Below, piece after piece: positions 28,966 through 36,694 of a stretch of 64,000 bases of DNA. How positions within the stretch are numbered: position 1 is the first letter of the stretch; each line of letters begins with the position of its first letter. This DNA comes from Pontivivens insulae (GTDB lineage Bacteria; Pseudomonadota; Alphaproteobacteria; Rhodobacterales; Rhodobacteraceae). The notes under the pieces were generated by a model, which was not told the DNA's origin, ran no database searches, and saw only the letters and a list, made by a program, of their open reading frames with translations. Location: NCBI RefSeq assembly GCF_900302495.1, contig NZ_OMKW01000004.1:496001-560000 (forward strand), in the 5' to 3' direction. A program made the translations under genes and the position numbers.

Positions 28966-29751
28966 ATGAGACTACTTCTGTCAGCACTGGTATGTGGCCT
29001 GCTTTGGGGAGCGTCCGCAACGGCGCAAGATGGCCGGCGAATGTTGACCGCAGCAGAGGCCGAGGATTGGCAGGCCGTCGGTCGTGTCAATATTCAGGGC
29101 GACAAGTTTTGCACGGGCGCATTGATCGCGCCTGACAGGGTGCTGACAGCCGCGCATTGCGTTTTCAATGACGTGTCCAATCGTCTCGTCCAGGCCGACG
29201 AAATTCATTTCCTCGCGGGATATAGGCTAGGTGAATATCACGCCCACCGCCGCGTGCGACGCGTGATGGTCCATCGTGACTATGACCCGCTACTGCCATC
29301 GAGCGAGTCGCAGATCGTCGCTGATATTGCCGTATTGCAGTTAGAGGCGCCGATCAATTCTGTCCGTCCATTTGAACGAGAGTTGCGCCCGAGGGCGGGG
29401 GATTCCATCGCGATCGTGTCGTATGCGCGCGACCGGCCCGAAGCACCGTCGATCCAAAGACCATGCGAGACGCTGCGGGTGCAGGATCGGTTTGTGGTGA
29501 TGGACTGTGACGTCACTTTTGGGGCGTCGGGAAGTCCGGTGTTCTCGTTCCGCAATGGTCGTCCGCGCATCACCTCGGTCGTTTCCTCGATCGGACGCCG
29601 CTTCGGATCCGACGTGCAGGAGGCTTACGGTGCCGCCCTCGATGACGGGGCGCTTGATTCCGTACTCTACGACATTGCACGCGGCGGCTCAGAGCGGGTC
29701 ATTCGCAGACCAGGGGCAGGGTCAATCGCGTCACAGCTAGGGCGCGAGTAA
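28966..29751 (+). CDS. Secreted trypsin-like serine protease (S1)
   Basis: This 261-residue protein has a signal peptide (cleavage near ATAQ, residue 20) and a chymotrypsin fold. His64 lies in TAAHC, Asp120 in ADIAVLQ, and Ser188 in the motif GASGSP, which replaces the canonical GDSGGP. The triad is intact, but the altered Ser loop may affect activity or specificity. Paired Cys (49/65 and 167/181) could form disulphides. The start is ATG 28966 with GGGGAGAG upstream, preferred over an in-frame ATG at 28930. Alphaproteobacterial genomes often carry such proteases of unknown target. Confidence 0.85.
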   Translation: MRLLLSALVCGLLWGASATAQDGRRMLTAAEAEDWQAVGRVNIQGDKFCTGALIAPDRVLTAAHCVFNDVSNRLVQADEIHFLAGYRLGEYHAHRRVRRVMVHRDYDPLLPSSESQIVADIAVLQLEAPINSVRPFERELRPRAGDSIAIVSYARDRPEAPSIQRPCETLRVQDRFVVMDCDVTFGASGSPVFSFRNGRPRITSVVSSIGRRFGSDVQEAYGAALDDGALDSVLYDIARGGSERVIRRPGAGSIASQLGRE

Positions 29752-29777
29752 GGCCTTCCGCTTTTTGCAGGTGGGGA

Positions 29778-29807
29778 CTTGAACGGCTGAACCTGCCTTC
29801 CCAAATA
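29778..29807 (+). promoter_or_regulatory. Candidate heat-shock sigma (RpoH) promoter of hsp20
   Basis: CTTGAA at 29778-29783 is followed after 16 nt by CCCAAATA at 29800-29807, close to the sigma-32 consensus CTTGAAA / CCCCATNT. Transcription from here would give a 5' leader of roughly 95 nt before the hsp20 ATG. This length is compatible with a ROSE-type RNA thermometer, although I have not demonstrated one. Confidence 0.55.
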
Positions 29808-29909
29808 GGGTGATGTGAGACGCCGACAGCCGGGTTTCACATTTTAAAACAAGGGCCTGTCCATGTGGAAGGTCCGCTGCAAACCGTATCGCTTGTGAAA
29901 GGATGCACC

Positions 29910-30359
29910 ATGCGTACCTATGATTTTTCGCCGCTCTACCGTTCCACCGTTGGCTTTGACCGTCTGGCCCAGATGCTCGACAGTGTCACCACGGACAATG
30001 CACAGACCGGCTATCCTCCGTACAATATCGAGAAGACGGGCGATGATGCCTATCGCATCTCCATCGCCGTTGCTGGCTTTTCGGAAGATGAGATTACGGT
30101 TGAGGCCCGCGACGGGCAGCTCGTGATTTCCGGCAAGAAGGTTGAGGAGAAAGAGGAACGGAAGTTCCTGCATCGCGGTATCGCGACCCGCGCCTTCGAG
30201 AAGCGGTTCCAGCTCGCCGATCACGTCCGTGCCGAAACGGCGCTGACCGAGAATGGTCTGCTCCATGTCGATCTCGTGCGCGAGGTGCCTGAAGCGCTGA
30301 AACCACGCCGGATCGAAATTCAGAGCAACCGTGCCATCGAAGGCACTGTTGACGCCTGA
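29910..30359 (+). CDS. Small heat-shock protein, Hsp20 / IbpA type
   Basis: This 149-residue alpha-crystallin-domain chaperone binds unfolding proteins and prevents aggregation. It begins MRTYDFSPLYRS, typical of IbpA-like proteins. The crystallin core covers about residues 35-130 (YNIEKTGDDAYRISIAVAGF, ending near ALTENGLLHVDL). The start is ATG 29910 with AAAGGA upstream. An in-frame ATG at 29865 has no such site. A likely heat-shock promoter precedes it and a strong terminator follows, so it is probably monocistronic. Confidence 0.94.
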   Translation: MRTYDFSPLYRSTVGFDRLAQMLDSVTTDNAQTGYPPYNIEKTGDDAYRISIAVAGFSEDEITVEARDGQLVISGKKVEEKEERKFLHRGIATRAFEKRFQLADHVRAETALTENGLLHVDLVREVPEALKPRRIEIQSNRAIEGTVDA

Positions 30360-30377
30360 TAATTTCTCCGGACAGGG

Positions 30378-30410
30378 AAAGGGCCGCTCTTCGGAGCGGC
30401 CCTTTTTTTT
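30378..30410 (+). terminator. Intrinsic terminator after hsp20
   Basis: A 12-bp stem, AAAGGGCCGCTC / GAGCGGCCCTTT (30378-30389 with 30394-30405), is closed by a stable TTCG tetraloop and followed by T8. It lies 18 nt after the hsp20 stop and before the converging small membrane-protein gene. Confidence 0.95.
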
Positions 30411-30427
30411 GTACGAAAGTGGTTGAA

Positions 30428-30598
30428 TCAGACGTCTGCCGGCGTGCCTGTTGACGATTTATCGGCGGCCATAGTGCTCTTGCGTGCGTTCGGATCGTCC
30501 ATGCGGCTCTGCACGGCTTCCTTCGACCAGAGGGCCCAAGCGCATCCTGCAAGCAAGGTCATCATGGCCAGAAGCGGAACGAGAAATGCTGCGTCCAT
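30428..30598 (-). CDS. Small single-helix membrane protein, 56 aa
   Basis: A 56-residue frame on the minus strand starts MDAAFLVPLLAMM and has one hydrophobic segment (residues 4-25) with a lipobox-like LLAGC, followed by a polar, Lys/Asp-rich tail. A near-ideal Shine-Dalgarno (TTTAGGAGA) sits at the right distance before the ATG. It converges with the hsp20 terminator. I recognise no family. It could be a small membrane subunit or a lipoprotein. The 218 bp upstream (30599-30816) hold its promoter and that of the acyl-CoA ligase. Confidence 0.6.
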   Translation of the reverse strand: MDAAFLVPLLAMMTLLAGCAWALWSKEAVQSRMDDPNARKSTMAADKSSTGTPADV

Positions 30599-30682
30599 CT
30601 TGAAATCTCCTAAAGTTATGAATGGTATGGGCAGATAACGCAGGGCGTGGCCGGATGGTTCACCGGGGCCGAAAGATTAAAC

Positions 30683-30696
30683 TGAACCTTTGTTCA
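30683..30696. promoter_or_regulatory. TGAAC-CTTT-GTTCA inverted repeat upstream of the acyl-CoA ligase / ABC cluster
   Basis: Perfect 5-bp arms sit around a 4-nt spacer, extended by further A/T symmetry, in the divergent gap about 120 bp before the ligase start. TetR-type regulators of acyl-CoA metabolism often use such short-spaced palindromes. The regulator is not encoded in the window. Confidence 0.35.
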
Positions 30697-30816
30697 ATTT
30701 ATTTCTTTACCTTGGGACAGCTCGTGCGTTAGCTTTCTTTCAAACAGATGCCGGTGTGGATAATAAAAGTCTCCCAGAGGGACGCATACCACCGGTTGGC
30801 GCTTGGGAGGGCTGCT

Positions 30817-32787
30817 ATGGACGAGAGTGATCTCGTAGGCGTGCGCGACACGTTTCCGAAACTGATGGCGCTGAACGCACAGCGTTTCGGAGATCAATCC
30901 GCCTATCGCGTTAAGGAGTACGGGATCTGGCAGAGCTGGACCTGGTCTGAGGCCCATTCCGACATGCGTGCCATGGCGATCGGACTGATGTCACTGGGCT
31001 TGGAAATGGATGATCACGTCGCGGTCATCGGCACCAACCGCCCAGAACTTTACATCATGATGTCGGCCATTTCGGCGGCAGGTGGCGTGCCCGTGCCGAT
31101 TTATCAGGACGGCGTCGCGGAAGAGATCGCATATGTGCTCGATCACTGCTCTGCGAAATTCGTGATTTGTGATGATCAGGAGCAAGTGGACAAGGTTCTC
31201 GACATCCAGGACCGCTTGCCTGATTTGCGGCAGATCGTCTACCGGGACCCGCGCGGGCTAAGAAAATACACCCAGGATGATCTGCACAGCCTCGATTCCG
31301 TGCTCAAACTGGGACGGGACGAGGCGGCCAGCCTTGGCGCGGCACTCGATGTGGCCATCAATGCCCGCGGTATCGATGACACCTGTGTCATGCTCTATAC
31401 GTCCGGCACAACCGGACGCCCCAAGGGCGTCGTCCTGTCCAATCGCAACATCATTGTGACAGCTAAGAATTCTGCCGAGTTTGACGATCTGGTCCAAACT
31501 GACAGCGTGCTTGCTTATCTTCCGATGGCTTGGGTGGGCGATTTCATTTTCTCAATGGGTCAGGCGCAGTGGACGGGCTTTTGCGTGTGCTGTCCCGAGG
31601 CGGCCCACACCATGCAGACCGATCTGCGCGAGGTTGGCCCCAGCTACTTCTTCGCGCCGCCCCGCTTCTTTGAGGGATTGCTGACCAATGTCATGATCCG
31701 CATGGAAGATGCCTCGAAATGGAAGCAGAAGCTGTTCCACAAATATATGGCCGTGGCCAAGGAGGTAGGGCCCCGACTTCTGGATGGGGAAAGCGTCTCA
31801 ACATCCCAGCGGCTCAGCTACGCAATCGGAAATGTGCTCGTCTACGGACCGCTGAAGAACACGCTTGGGATGAGCAAGGTCCGTGTGGGCTATACGGCTG
31901 GGGAGGCGATTGGCCCTGAAATCTTCGATTTCTACCGTTCGCTTGGCATCAATCTCAAACAGCTCTACGGCCAGACAGAGGCGTCGGTGTTCATCACGCA
32001 GCAACCTGACGGCCAAGTGCGCGCGGACACTGTCGGCGTTCCCTCACCAGAGGTTGAATTGAAGATCGCGGAGAATGGCGAGGTGTTCTACCGCTCCCCT
32101 GGCACGTTTGTTCGCTACTACAAGAACGAGGAGAGCACCGCAGATACCAAGGATGCTGAAGGTTGGGTTGCAACGGGTGACGCGGGGTTCATCGAGAAAG
32201 AGAGCGGGCACCTGCGCATCATCGATCGGGCCAAGGATGTGGGTCAGATGGCTGACGGATCGCTCTTCGCGCCGAAATATGTAGAGAACAAGCTGAAATT
32301 CTTCCCTAATATCCTAGAGGCTGTGGTGTTTGGCAATGGGCGGGACTACTGCACCGCCTTCCTGAACATTGATTTGGGATCGGTGGGCAACTGGGCGGAG
32401 CGCAACAACATTGCCTATGCGTCCTATCAGGAACTGGCCCAGCATCCGCAGGTGCAGGAAACACTGCAAAAGCATGTGGAAGAGGTGAACCTTTCAGTGG
32501 CCGAGGATGAGATGTTGGCGGGCTGCCAGATCCATCGCTTTTTGATCCTGCACAAGCAGCTCGACGCAGATGACGGTGAGCTGACGCGCACGCAGAAGGT
32601 CCGCCGTAGGATCATTGAAGAACGTTACGGCGATTTGATCACGGCACTCTACGACGGCTCGGCCACGGTCTTTGCTGATACCGAGGTAACTTATGAGGAT
32701 GGCCGCAAGGGCCGCGTAAAGGGCATGCTCGATATTCGCGATGCAAAAACGGTGCCTGTTAGGACCAAACAGGTTGCCGCGGAATGA
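30817..32787 (+). CDS. Long-chain acyl-CoA ligase (AMP-forming) of the ABC-transporter cluster
   Basis: This 656-residue ANL-superfamily adenylating enzyme has the phosphate-binding motif YTSGTTGRPKG, GQTEA in the adenine site, and VATGDAGFIEKESGHLRIIDR near the hinge. It resembles the long FadD15/ACSBG-type ligases. It should activate a carboxylic acid to its CoA thioester in the cytoplasm. ATG 30817 is preceded by GGGAGG (30806-30811). An in-frame ATG at 30748 lacks one. It overlaps the next small gene by ATGA and leads a branched-chain-type ABC importer cluster, which suggests it activates the imported substrate. Confidence 0.88.
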   Translation: MDESDLVGVRDTFPKLMALNAQRFGDQSAYRVKEYGIWQSWTWSEAHSDMRAMAIGLMSLGLEMDDHVAVIGTNRPELYIMMSAISAAGGVPVPIYQDGVAEEIAYVLDHCSAKFVICDDQEQVDKVLDIQDRLPDLRQIVYRDPRGLRKYTQDDLHSLDSVLKLGRDEAASLGAALDVAINARGIDDTCVMLYTSGTTGRPKGVVLSNRNIIVTAKNSAEFDDLVQTDSVLAYLPMAWVGDFIFSMGQAQWTGFCVCCPEAAHTMQTDLREVGPSYFFAPPRFFEGLLTNVMIRMEDASKWKQKLFHKYMAVAKEVGPRLLDGESVSTSQRLSYAIGNVLVYGPLKNTLGMSKVRVGYTAGEAIGPEIFDFYRSLGINLKQLYGQTEASVFITQQPDGQVRADTVGVPSPEVELKIAENGEVFYRSPGTFVRYYKNEESTADTKDAEGWVATGDAGFIEKESGHLRIIDRAKDVGQMADGSLFAPKYVENKLKFFPNILEAVVFGNGRDYCTAFLNIDLGSVGNWAERNNIAYASYQELAQHPQVQETLQKHVEEVNLSVAEDEMLAGCQIHRFLILHKQLDADDGELTRTQKVRRRIIEERYGDLITALYDGSATVFADTEVTYEDGRKGRVKGMLDIRDAKTVPVRTKQVAAE

Positions 32788-33014
32788 CGCCTGCTCGCAA
32801 ATTCGCCGGCCTTGCGTTGATCGTACTTGGGCCATTCTGGGCCAGTGCCGCAGCTTTCATGCTGGGCACATCGCTGCCCTATGTGTTCGGCGCGGCCTGC
32901 GCGGGCCTTGGCCTCGCGATCCTCGTGAGCCGCACGGGCACGCTCGGAAACTTGGTAGCAGCCGCCTTAGCAGGCATCCTGACCTATCTCGTTCTGGAAT
33001 GGAGCGCGGCATGA
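32784..33014 (+). CDS. Small hydrophobic membrane protein, 76 aa
   Basis: This is almost entirely hydrophobic, with two to three predicted membrane helices (about 8-28, 30-50, 53-72) and a basic N-terminus that suggests an inside orientation. It is locked into the operon by ATGA overlaps with the acyl-CoA ligase (32784-32787) and with the next tiny frame (33011-33014). I recognise no family. Confidence 0.7.
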   Translation: MTPARKFAGLALIVLGPFWASAAAFMLGTSLPYVFGAACAGLGLAILVSRTGTLGNLVAAALAGILTYLVLEWSAA

Positions 33015-33091
33015 CCCTTTCACTTTCTCCAAATATCCCCGCCGGAGGCGCAGATCGCCGTCCCGCGACCCGTCTGGAGGTGACGCGATGA
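33011..33091 (+). other. Possible 26-codon bridging frame, contains a Rhodobacterales-like intergenic motif
   Basis: An ATG overlaps the previous stop (ATGA 33011-33014) and its TGA (33089-33091) overlaps the livG ATG, exactly filling the gap. The encoded 26 residues are Arg/Pro-rich with no fold. The DNA contains TCCAAATATCCCCGCCGGAG, resembling a motif I recall as frequent between Rhodobacterales genes. It is more likely a repeat that happens to be open, or a coupling leader, than a functional protein. Confidence 0.3.
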
Positions 33092-33909
33092 ATGATATGA
33101 GCCCAGACAGCTACACAACAGCAGATGGCCGCACCATCGGTGGCAAGATCATGGAAGTGAAGAATATTACTCTTCGCTTCGGTGGCGTCGTGGCGATCAA
33201 GGACATTTCCTTTGATATCCGCGAAGGGGAGATCCGCGCGATCATCGGCCCGAACGGTGCGGGCAAGTCGTCAATGCTCAACGTGATCAATGGTTTCTAC
33301 CATCCGCAGGAAGGCGAGATCCTGTTCAGGGGGGAAAAACGCGGGCCGATGAAGCCCTATCAGATTGCCCAACAGGGTATTGCGCGGACGTTCCAGAATA
33401 TCGCGCTGTTCAAGGGAATGTCGACGCTCGACAACATCATGACGGGCCGCTTCACCCATATGAAGGCGCCGGTCTGGAAACAGGCAATCTGGCGGGGTGA
33501 AGCAGAAAGAGAGGAGATCGAGAACCGCGAAGTCGTGGAGAAGATCATCGACTTTCTTGAAATCCAGGCCATCCGCAAGACGCCTGTTGGTCGTTTGCCC
33601 TACGGCCTTCAAAAGCGCGTGGAACTTGGCCGTGCGCTCGCCGCGGAGCCGAAGCTCCTGCTGCTCGACGAACCGATGGCCGGAATGAACGTTGAGGAGA
33701 AGGAGGACATGTCCCGCTTCATCCTCGATGTGAACGACGAGTTCGGCACCACGATCGCCCTGATCGAACACGATATGGGCGTCGTCATGGACATTTCCGA
33801 TCGGGTCGTGGTGCTTGACTACGGCAAGAAGATCGGGGACGGCACACCCGATGAGGTGCGCGCGAACCCCGAGGTGATCGACGCCTATCTGGGGGTGTCC
33901 CATGATTAA
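33088..33909 (+). CDS. livG: Branched-chain-type ABC transporter ATPase LivG
   Basis: This 273-residue ATPase of a HAAT-family importer has Walker A GPNGAGKSS, a Q-loop region and Walker B LLLLDEPMAG. The LivG-type loop GIARTFQNIALFKGMST is also present. It has an N-terminal extension of about 20 residues (TTADGRTIGGK) relative to typical LivG. It overlaps a following periplasmic-protein gene by 8 nt. Its partners are livH, livM and livF downstream. Confidence 0.92.
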   Translation: MNDMSPDSYTTADGRTIGGKIMEVKNITLRFGGVVAIKDISFDIREGEIRAIIGPNGAGKSSMLNVINGFYHPQEGEILFRGEKRGPMKPYQIAQQGIARTFQNIALFKGMSTLDNIMTGRFTHMKAPVWKQAIWRGEAEREEIENREVVEKIIDFLEIQAIRKTPVGRLPYGLQKRVELGRALAAEPKLLLLDEPMAGMNVEEKEDMSRFILDVNDEFGTTIALIEHDMGVVMDISDRVVVLDYGKKIGDGTPDEVRANPEVIDAYLGVSHD

Positions 33910-34399
33910 GCATCTTTTGGCGTTGGCTCTACTGGCCACCCCCGCAGCGGCAGAGGAGTTCTCTGACGCGCTCGACTTGATGGGTGAGCAATGCGTGGAT
34001 GGCCTGATGCGGGATTTGCGTGCCGGTCCGGCTGGCATGTTCCCTGCCGATCCCCGTACGTCTGAGGTCGTATTGGGGGACAACCTGGGCCGCGCATGGC
34101 GTTCCGAGGCCGGAAATATCGTGGTCTACGATCTTGACCAGATGCCGGTCTGCGGTGTGCTGGCGGCAGACTTCAATGTGGGTCAGGCCCGCGCGGCACT
34201 GGCACCCTGGGCGCGTGGATGGCAATTGATCGAGGCGCCCGAAGAGGGCGGCACCCGTCGCTTTGTGCGGCGCTATTCCGATGCGGAAGTGCTGATGGTC
34301 TTCGTTGCCACATCCGACAATCCGCAACTGGTTGAAATGACGGGCCGCATTCTGCCCGCCAATGACTGGACCAACCGCATTCTGGCAGGGGGGAACTGA
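33902..34399 (+). CDS. Periplasmic protein of unknown function inside the liv cluster, 165 aa
   Basis: An obvious signal peptide (cleavage near PAAAEE, residue 17) is followed by a small globular protein with two Cys. I recognise no domain. It is inserted between livG and livH with an 8-nt overlap upstream and a TGATG junction downstream (34397-34401). It must therefore be co-expressed with the importer and could be an accessory periplasmic factor. Confidence 0.75.
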   Translation: MIKHLLALALLATPAAAEEFSDALDLMGEQCVDGLMRDLRAGPAGMFPADPRTSEVVLGDNLGRAWRSEAGNIVVYDLDQMPVCGVLAADFNVGQARAALAPWARGWQLIEAPEEGGTRRFVRRYSDAEVLMVFVATSDNPQLVEMTGRILPANDWTNRILAGGN

Positions 34400-35403
34400 T
34401 GCCCGTCGAGCTTCTTAATACGATCGAGGTCATCATCAATGGATTGATGACTGGCGTACTCTATTCGCTCGTGGCCCTTGGCTTCGTGCTGATTTTCAAA
34501 TCATCTGGCGTATTCAACTATGCCCAAGGCGTCATGGCGCTGTTCGCGGCACAGACCCTTGTCGGGATCCAGACAGGACAGGTGCCATTCGCCCATTTGA
34601 TCAATGCGGTCACGGGGATGCACGTGTCGAAATTCGGTTTCGACCTGCCTTCGATCATCGCAATCATACTCACGACTTTGGTGATGATCGGGTTCGCGTG
34701 GATCGTCGTGAAAGTCATCATGGTGCGGCTGGTCAATCAGGAGCCGATCATCCTGTTCATGGCGACAATTGGACTCGCCTATTTCATGGAGGGATTCGGC
34801 GATCTGATGTGGGGGGCGGAGCTTAAGACGCTCGACGTCGGGCTCCCCTCAGGCGGGTCGTTCTGGATTGAGGATGTTACGGCCCAATGGGCAGTTGAGG
34901 GTGAAAATTACTGGGGCATGTATGTTGATGTGCTCGACATCTGGGCCACGATCATTGCGGTCTTCCTCGTCGCTGCCCTCACCATATTCTCGCAATATAC
35001 GAAGGCTGGCACGGCCATGCGGGCGGTTGCAGATGATCATCAGGCCGCCCTCTCCGTCGGTATTTCGCTGAACAAGATCTGGATCATGGTCTGGTCGATT
35101 GCGGGCTTTGTCGCGCTGGTGGCTGGTATCATGTGGGGGGCAAAGTCCGGCGTGCAGTTCTCGCTCTCGCTGATCGCTCTAAAGGCCTTGCCTGTTCTGA
35201 TGTTGGGCGGCTTTACCTCGATCCCCGGTGCCATTGTCGGCGGACTGATCATCGGTGTGGGTGAAAAGCTCTTCGAATTCTGGATCGGTGTGCCGTTCCT
35301 GGGCGGTGCGACCGAAAACTGGTTTGCCTATGTGCTTGCCCTTCTGTTCCTCGTCTTCCGGCCGCAGGGCCTGTTCGGCGAGAAGATCATCGAGAGGGTG
35401 TGA
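34399..35403 (+). CDS. livH: Branched-chain-type ABC transporter permease LivH
   Basis: This 334-residue inner-membrane permease has about eight hydrophobic segments. The N-terminal INGLMTGVLYSLVALGFVLIFKSSGVFNYAQG is the LivH signature, and the cytoplasmic coupling region TAMRAVADDHQAALSVGI is present. The C-terminal FRPQGLFGEK is also typical. It pairs with LivM to form the translocation path. Confidence 0.92.
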   Translation: MPVELLNTIEVIINGLMTGVLYSLVALGFVLIFKSSGVFNYAQGVMALFAAQTLVGIQTGQVPFAHLINAVTGMHVSKFGFDLPSIIAIILTTLVMIGFAWIVVKVIMVRLVNQEPIILFMATIGLAYFMEGFGDLMWGAELKTLDVGLPSGGSFWIEDVTAQWAVEGENYWGMYVDVLDIWATIIAVFLVAALTIFSQYTKAGTAMRAVADDHQAALSVGISLNKIWIMVWSIAGFVALVAGIMWGAKSGVQFSLSLIALKALPVLMLGGFTSIPGAIVGGLIIGVGEKLFEFWIGVPFLGGATENWFAYVLALLFLVFRPQGLFGEKIIERV

Positions 35404-35405
35404 GG

Positions 35406-35522
35406 ATGCGGATCATGACATGCCCCGGATGTGAGCAGGCGGCGCTGAATGAACGGCGCTTTCTATCTTCAACGCGGGCCCGGATCGGGGTCAGGAACGC
35501 CGTACGCAAGGGAGGCCACTGA
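35406..35522 (+). CDS. Possible 38-aa CPGC-containing small protein between livH and livM
   Basis: An ATG three bases after the livH stop opens a 38-residue frame whose TGA overlaps the livM ATG (TGATG). It has a CPGC pair near the N-terminus and a strongly basic C-terminal half, but no second metal-binding pair. The livM ribosome-binding site (AAGGGAGG) lies inside it. It could be a translated coupling leader. Evidence for a functional protein is weak. Confidence 0.35.
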   Translation: MRIMTCPGCEQAALNERRFLSSTRARIGVRNAVRKGGH

Positions 35523-36598
35523 TGTTTTATCGTGAGGCAGGCGACTACAAGACGTCCTATGTCGATGACAGCCAGACCTTCCCGATCGCGCTAGACCGCA
35601 GGATCTATATGGCCGCTGCCGTGCTGGCCTTTCTGGTCGTGCCCTTCGTGATGACAGACTACCTCGTCAACGCGATCATGATGCCCTTCCTGATCTTTGC
35701 CATCGCGGCATTGGGCCTGAACATCCTGACCGGCTATTGCGGGCAGGTCAGCCTCGGGACGGGTGGCTTCATGGCTGTGGGGGCGTATTCCACCTACAAG
35801 TTGATGACGGCTTTCCCGGATCTGAACATCTTTTTCATCGTCATCCTTTCGGGGATCATCACCGCTGGAGTGGGGGTGCTGTTCGGCTTGCCGTCGCTGC
35901 GGATCAAGGGGTTCTACCTTGCCGTGGCGACGCTTGCCGCCCAGTTCTTCCTCGTCTGGATGTTCAATAAGGTGGGCTGGTTCTACAACTACTCTGCGTC
36001 GGGTCAGATCTCTGCACCAGAGCGCACGGTTCTGGGGCAGGCTGTCACTGGGGCGAATGCTGCACCGTGGGTCAGCTACCTGTTCTGCCTGGTGTTCGTG
36101 TTTGCGTTGGCCTGGCTGACGCGCAACCTGACGCGCGGGCGCATCGGGCGCAGCTGGATGGCGATCCGCGACATGGACATCGCGGCAGAGATCATCGGCG
36201 TGAATCCGTTGCGCACGAAACTGTCTGCCTTCGCGATCTCATCATTCTATATTGGCATCTCTGGCTCACTTTTCTTCGCGGTCTACCTCGGAGCGGCTGA
36301 AGTGGGAGAGGCGTTCGGCATCCAGAAATCGTTCCTTGTGCTCTTCATGATCATCATCGGTGGGTTGGGTTCGATCTTTGGCAGTTTTGCGGGTGCGGCC
36401 TTCATGGTGCTGCTGCCTGTGATCCTGAAGCTCTTTTTCGCGGATTTCATCGGGTGGCCCACGGACCTTGTGGCGCACCTCAACTTCATCATCGTGGGCG
36501 GGCTGATCGTCTTCTTCCTGATCGTCGAGCCGCATGGGCTTGCCGCGCTGTGGCGCACGATCAAGGAGAAACTGCGTCTCTGGCCATTCCCGCACTGA
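35522..36598 (+). CDS. livM: Branched-chain-type ABC transporter permease LivM
   Basis: This 358-residue polytopic permease has the LivM hallmarks LGLNILTGYCGQVSLGTGGFMAVGAY and GRSWMAIRDMDIAAEIIGVNP, the EAA-like coupling loop, and GGLGSIFGSFAGA. A polar N-terminal segment of about 25 residues precedes the first helix. It is the second transmembrane subunit of the importer. GGGAGG precedes the ATG. Confidence 0.92.
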   Translation: MFYREAGDYKTSYVDDSQTFPIALDRRIYMAAAVLAFLVVPFVMTDYLVNAIMMPFLIFAIAALGLNILTGYCGQVSLGTGGFMAVGAYSTYKLMTAFPDLNIFFIVILSGIITAGVGVLFGLPSLRIKGFYLAVATLAAQFFLVWMFNKVGWFYNYSASGQISAPERTVLGQAVTGANAAPWVSYLFCLVFVFALAWLTRNLTRGRIGRSWMAIRDMDIAAEIIGVNPLRTKLSAFAISSFYIGISGSLFFAVYLGAAEVGEAFGIQKSFLVLFMIIIGGLGSIFGSFAGAAFMVLLPVILKLFFADFIGWPTDLVAHLNFIIVGGLIVFFLIVEPHGLAALWRTIKEKLRLWPFPH

Positions 36599-36694
36599 TG
36601 CTTGCGTGCGCGGCCTGTTCGCGCAACGCTTTGACGACCCTGTGACCTCCGGATCAACCGGGGCACGCTTCAAACGTCCAAGGGAGGACACAAC

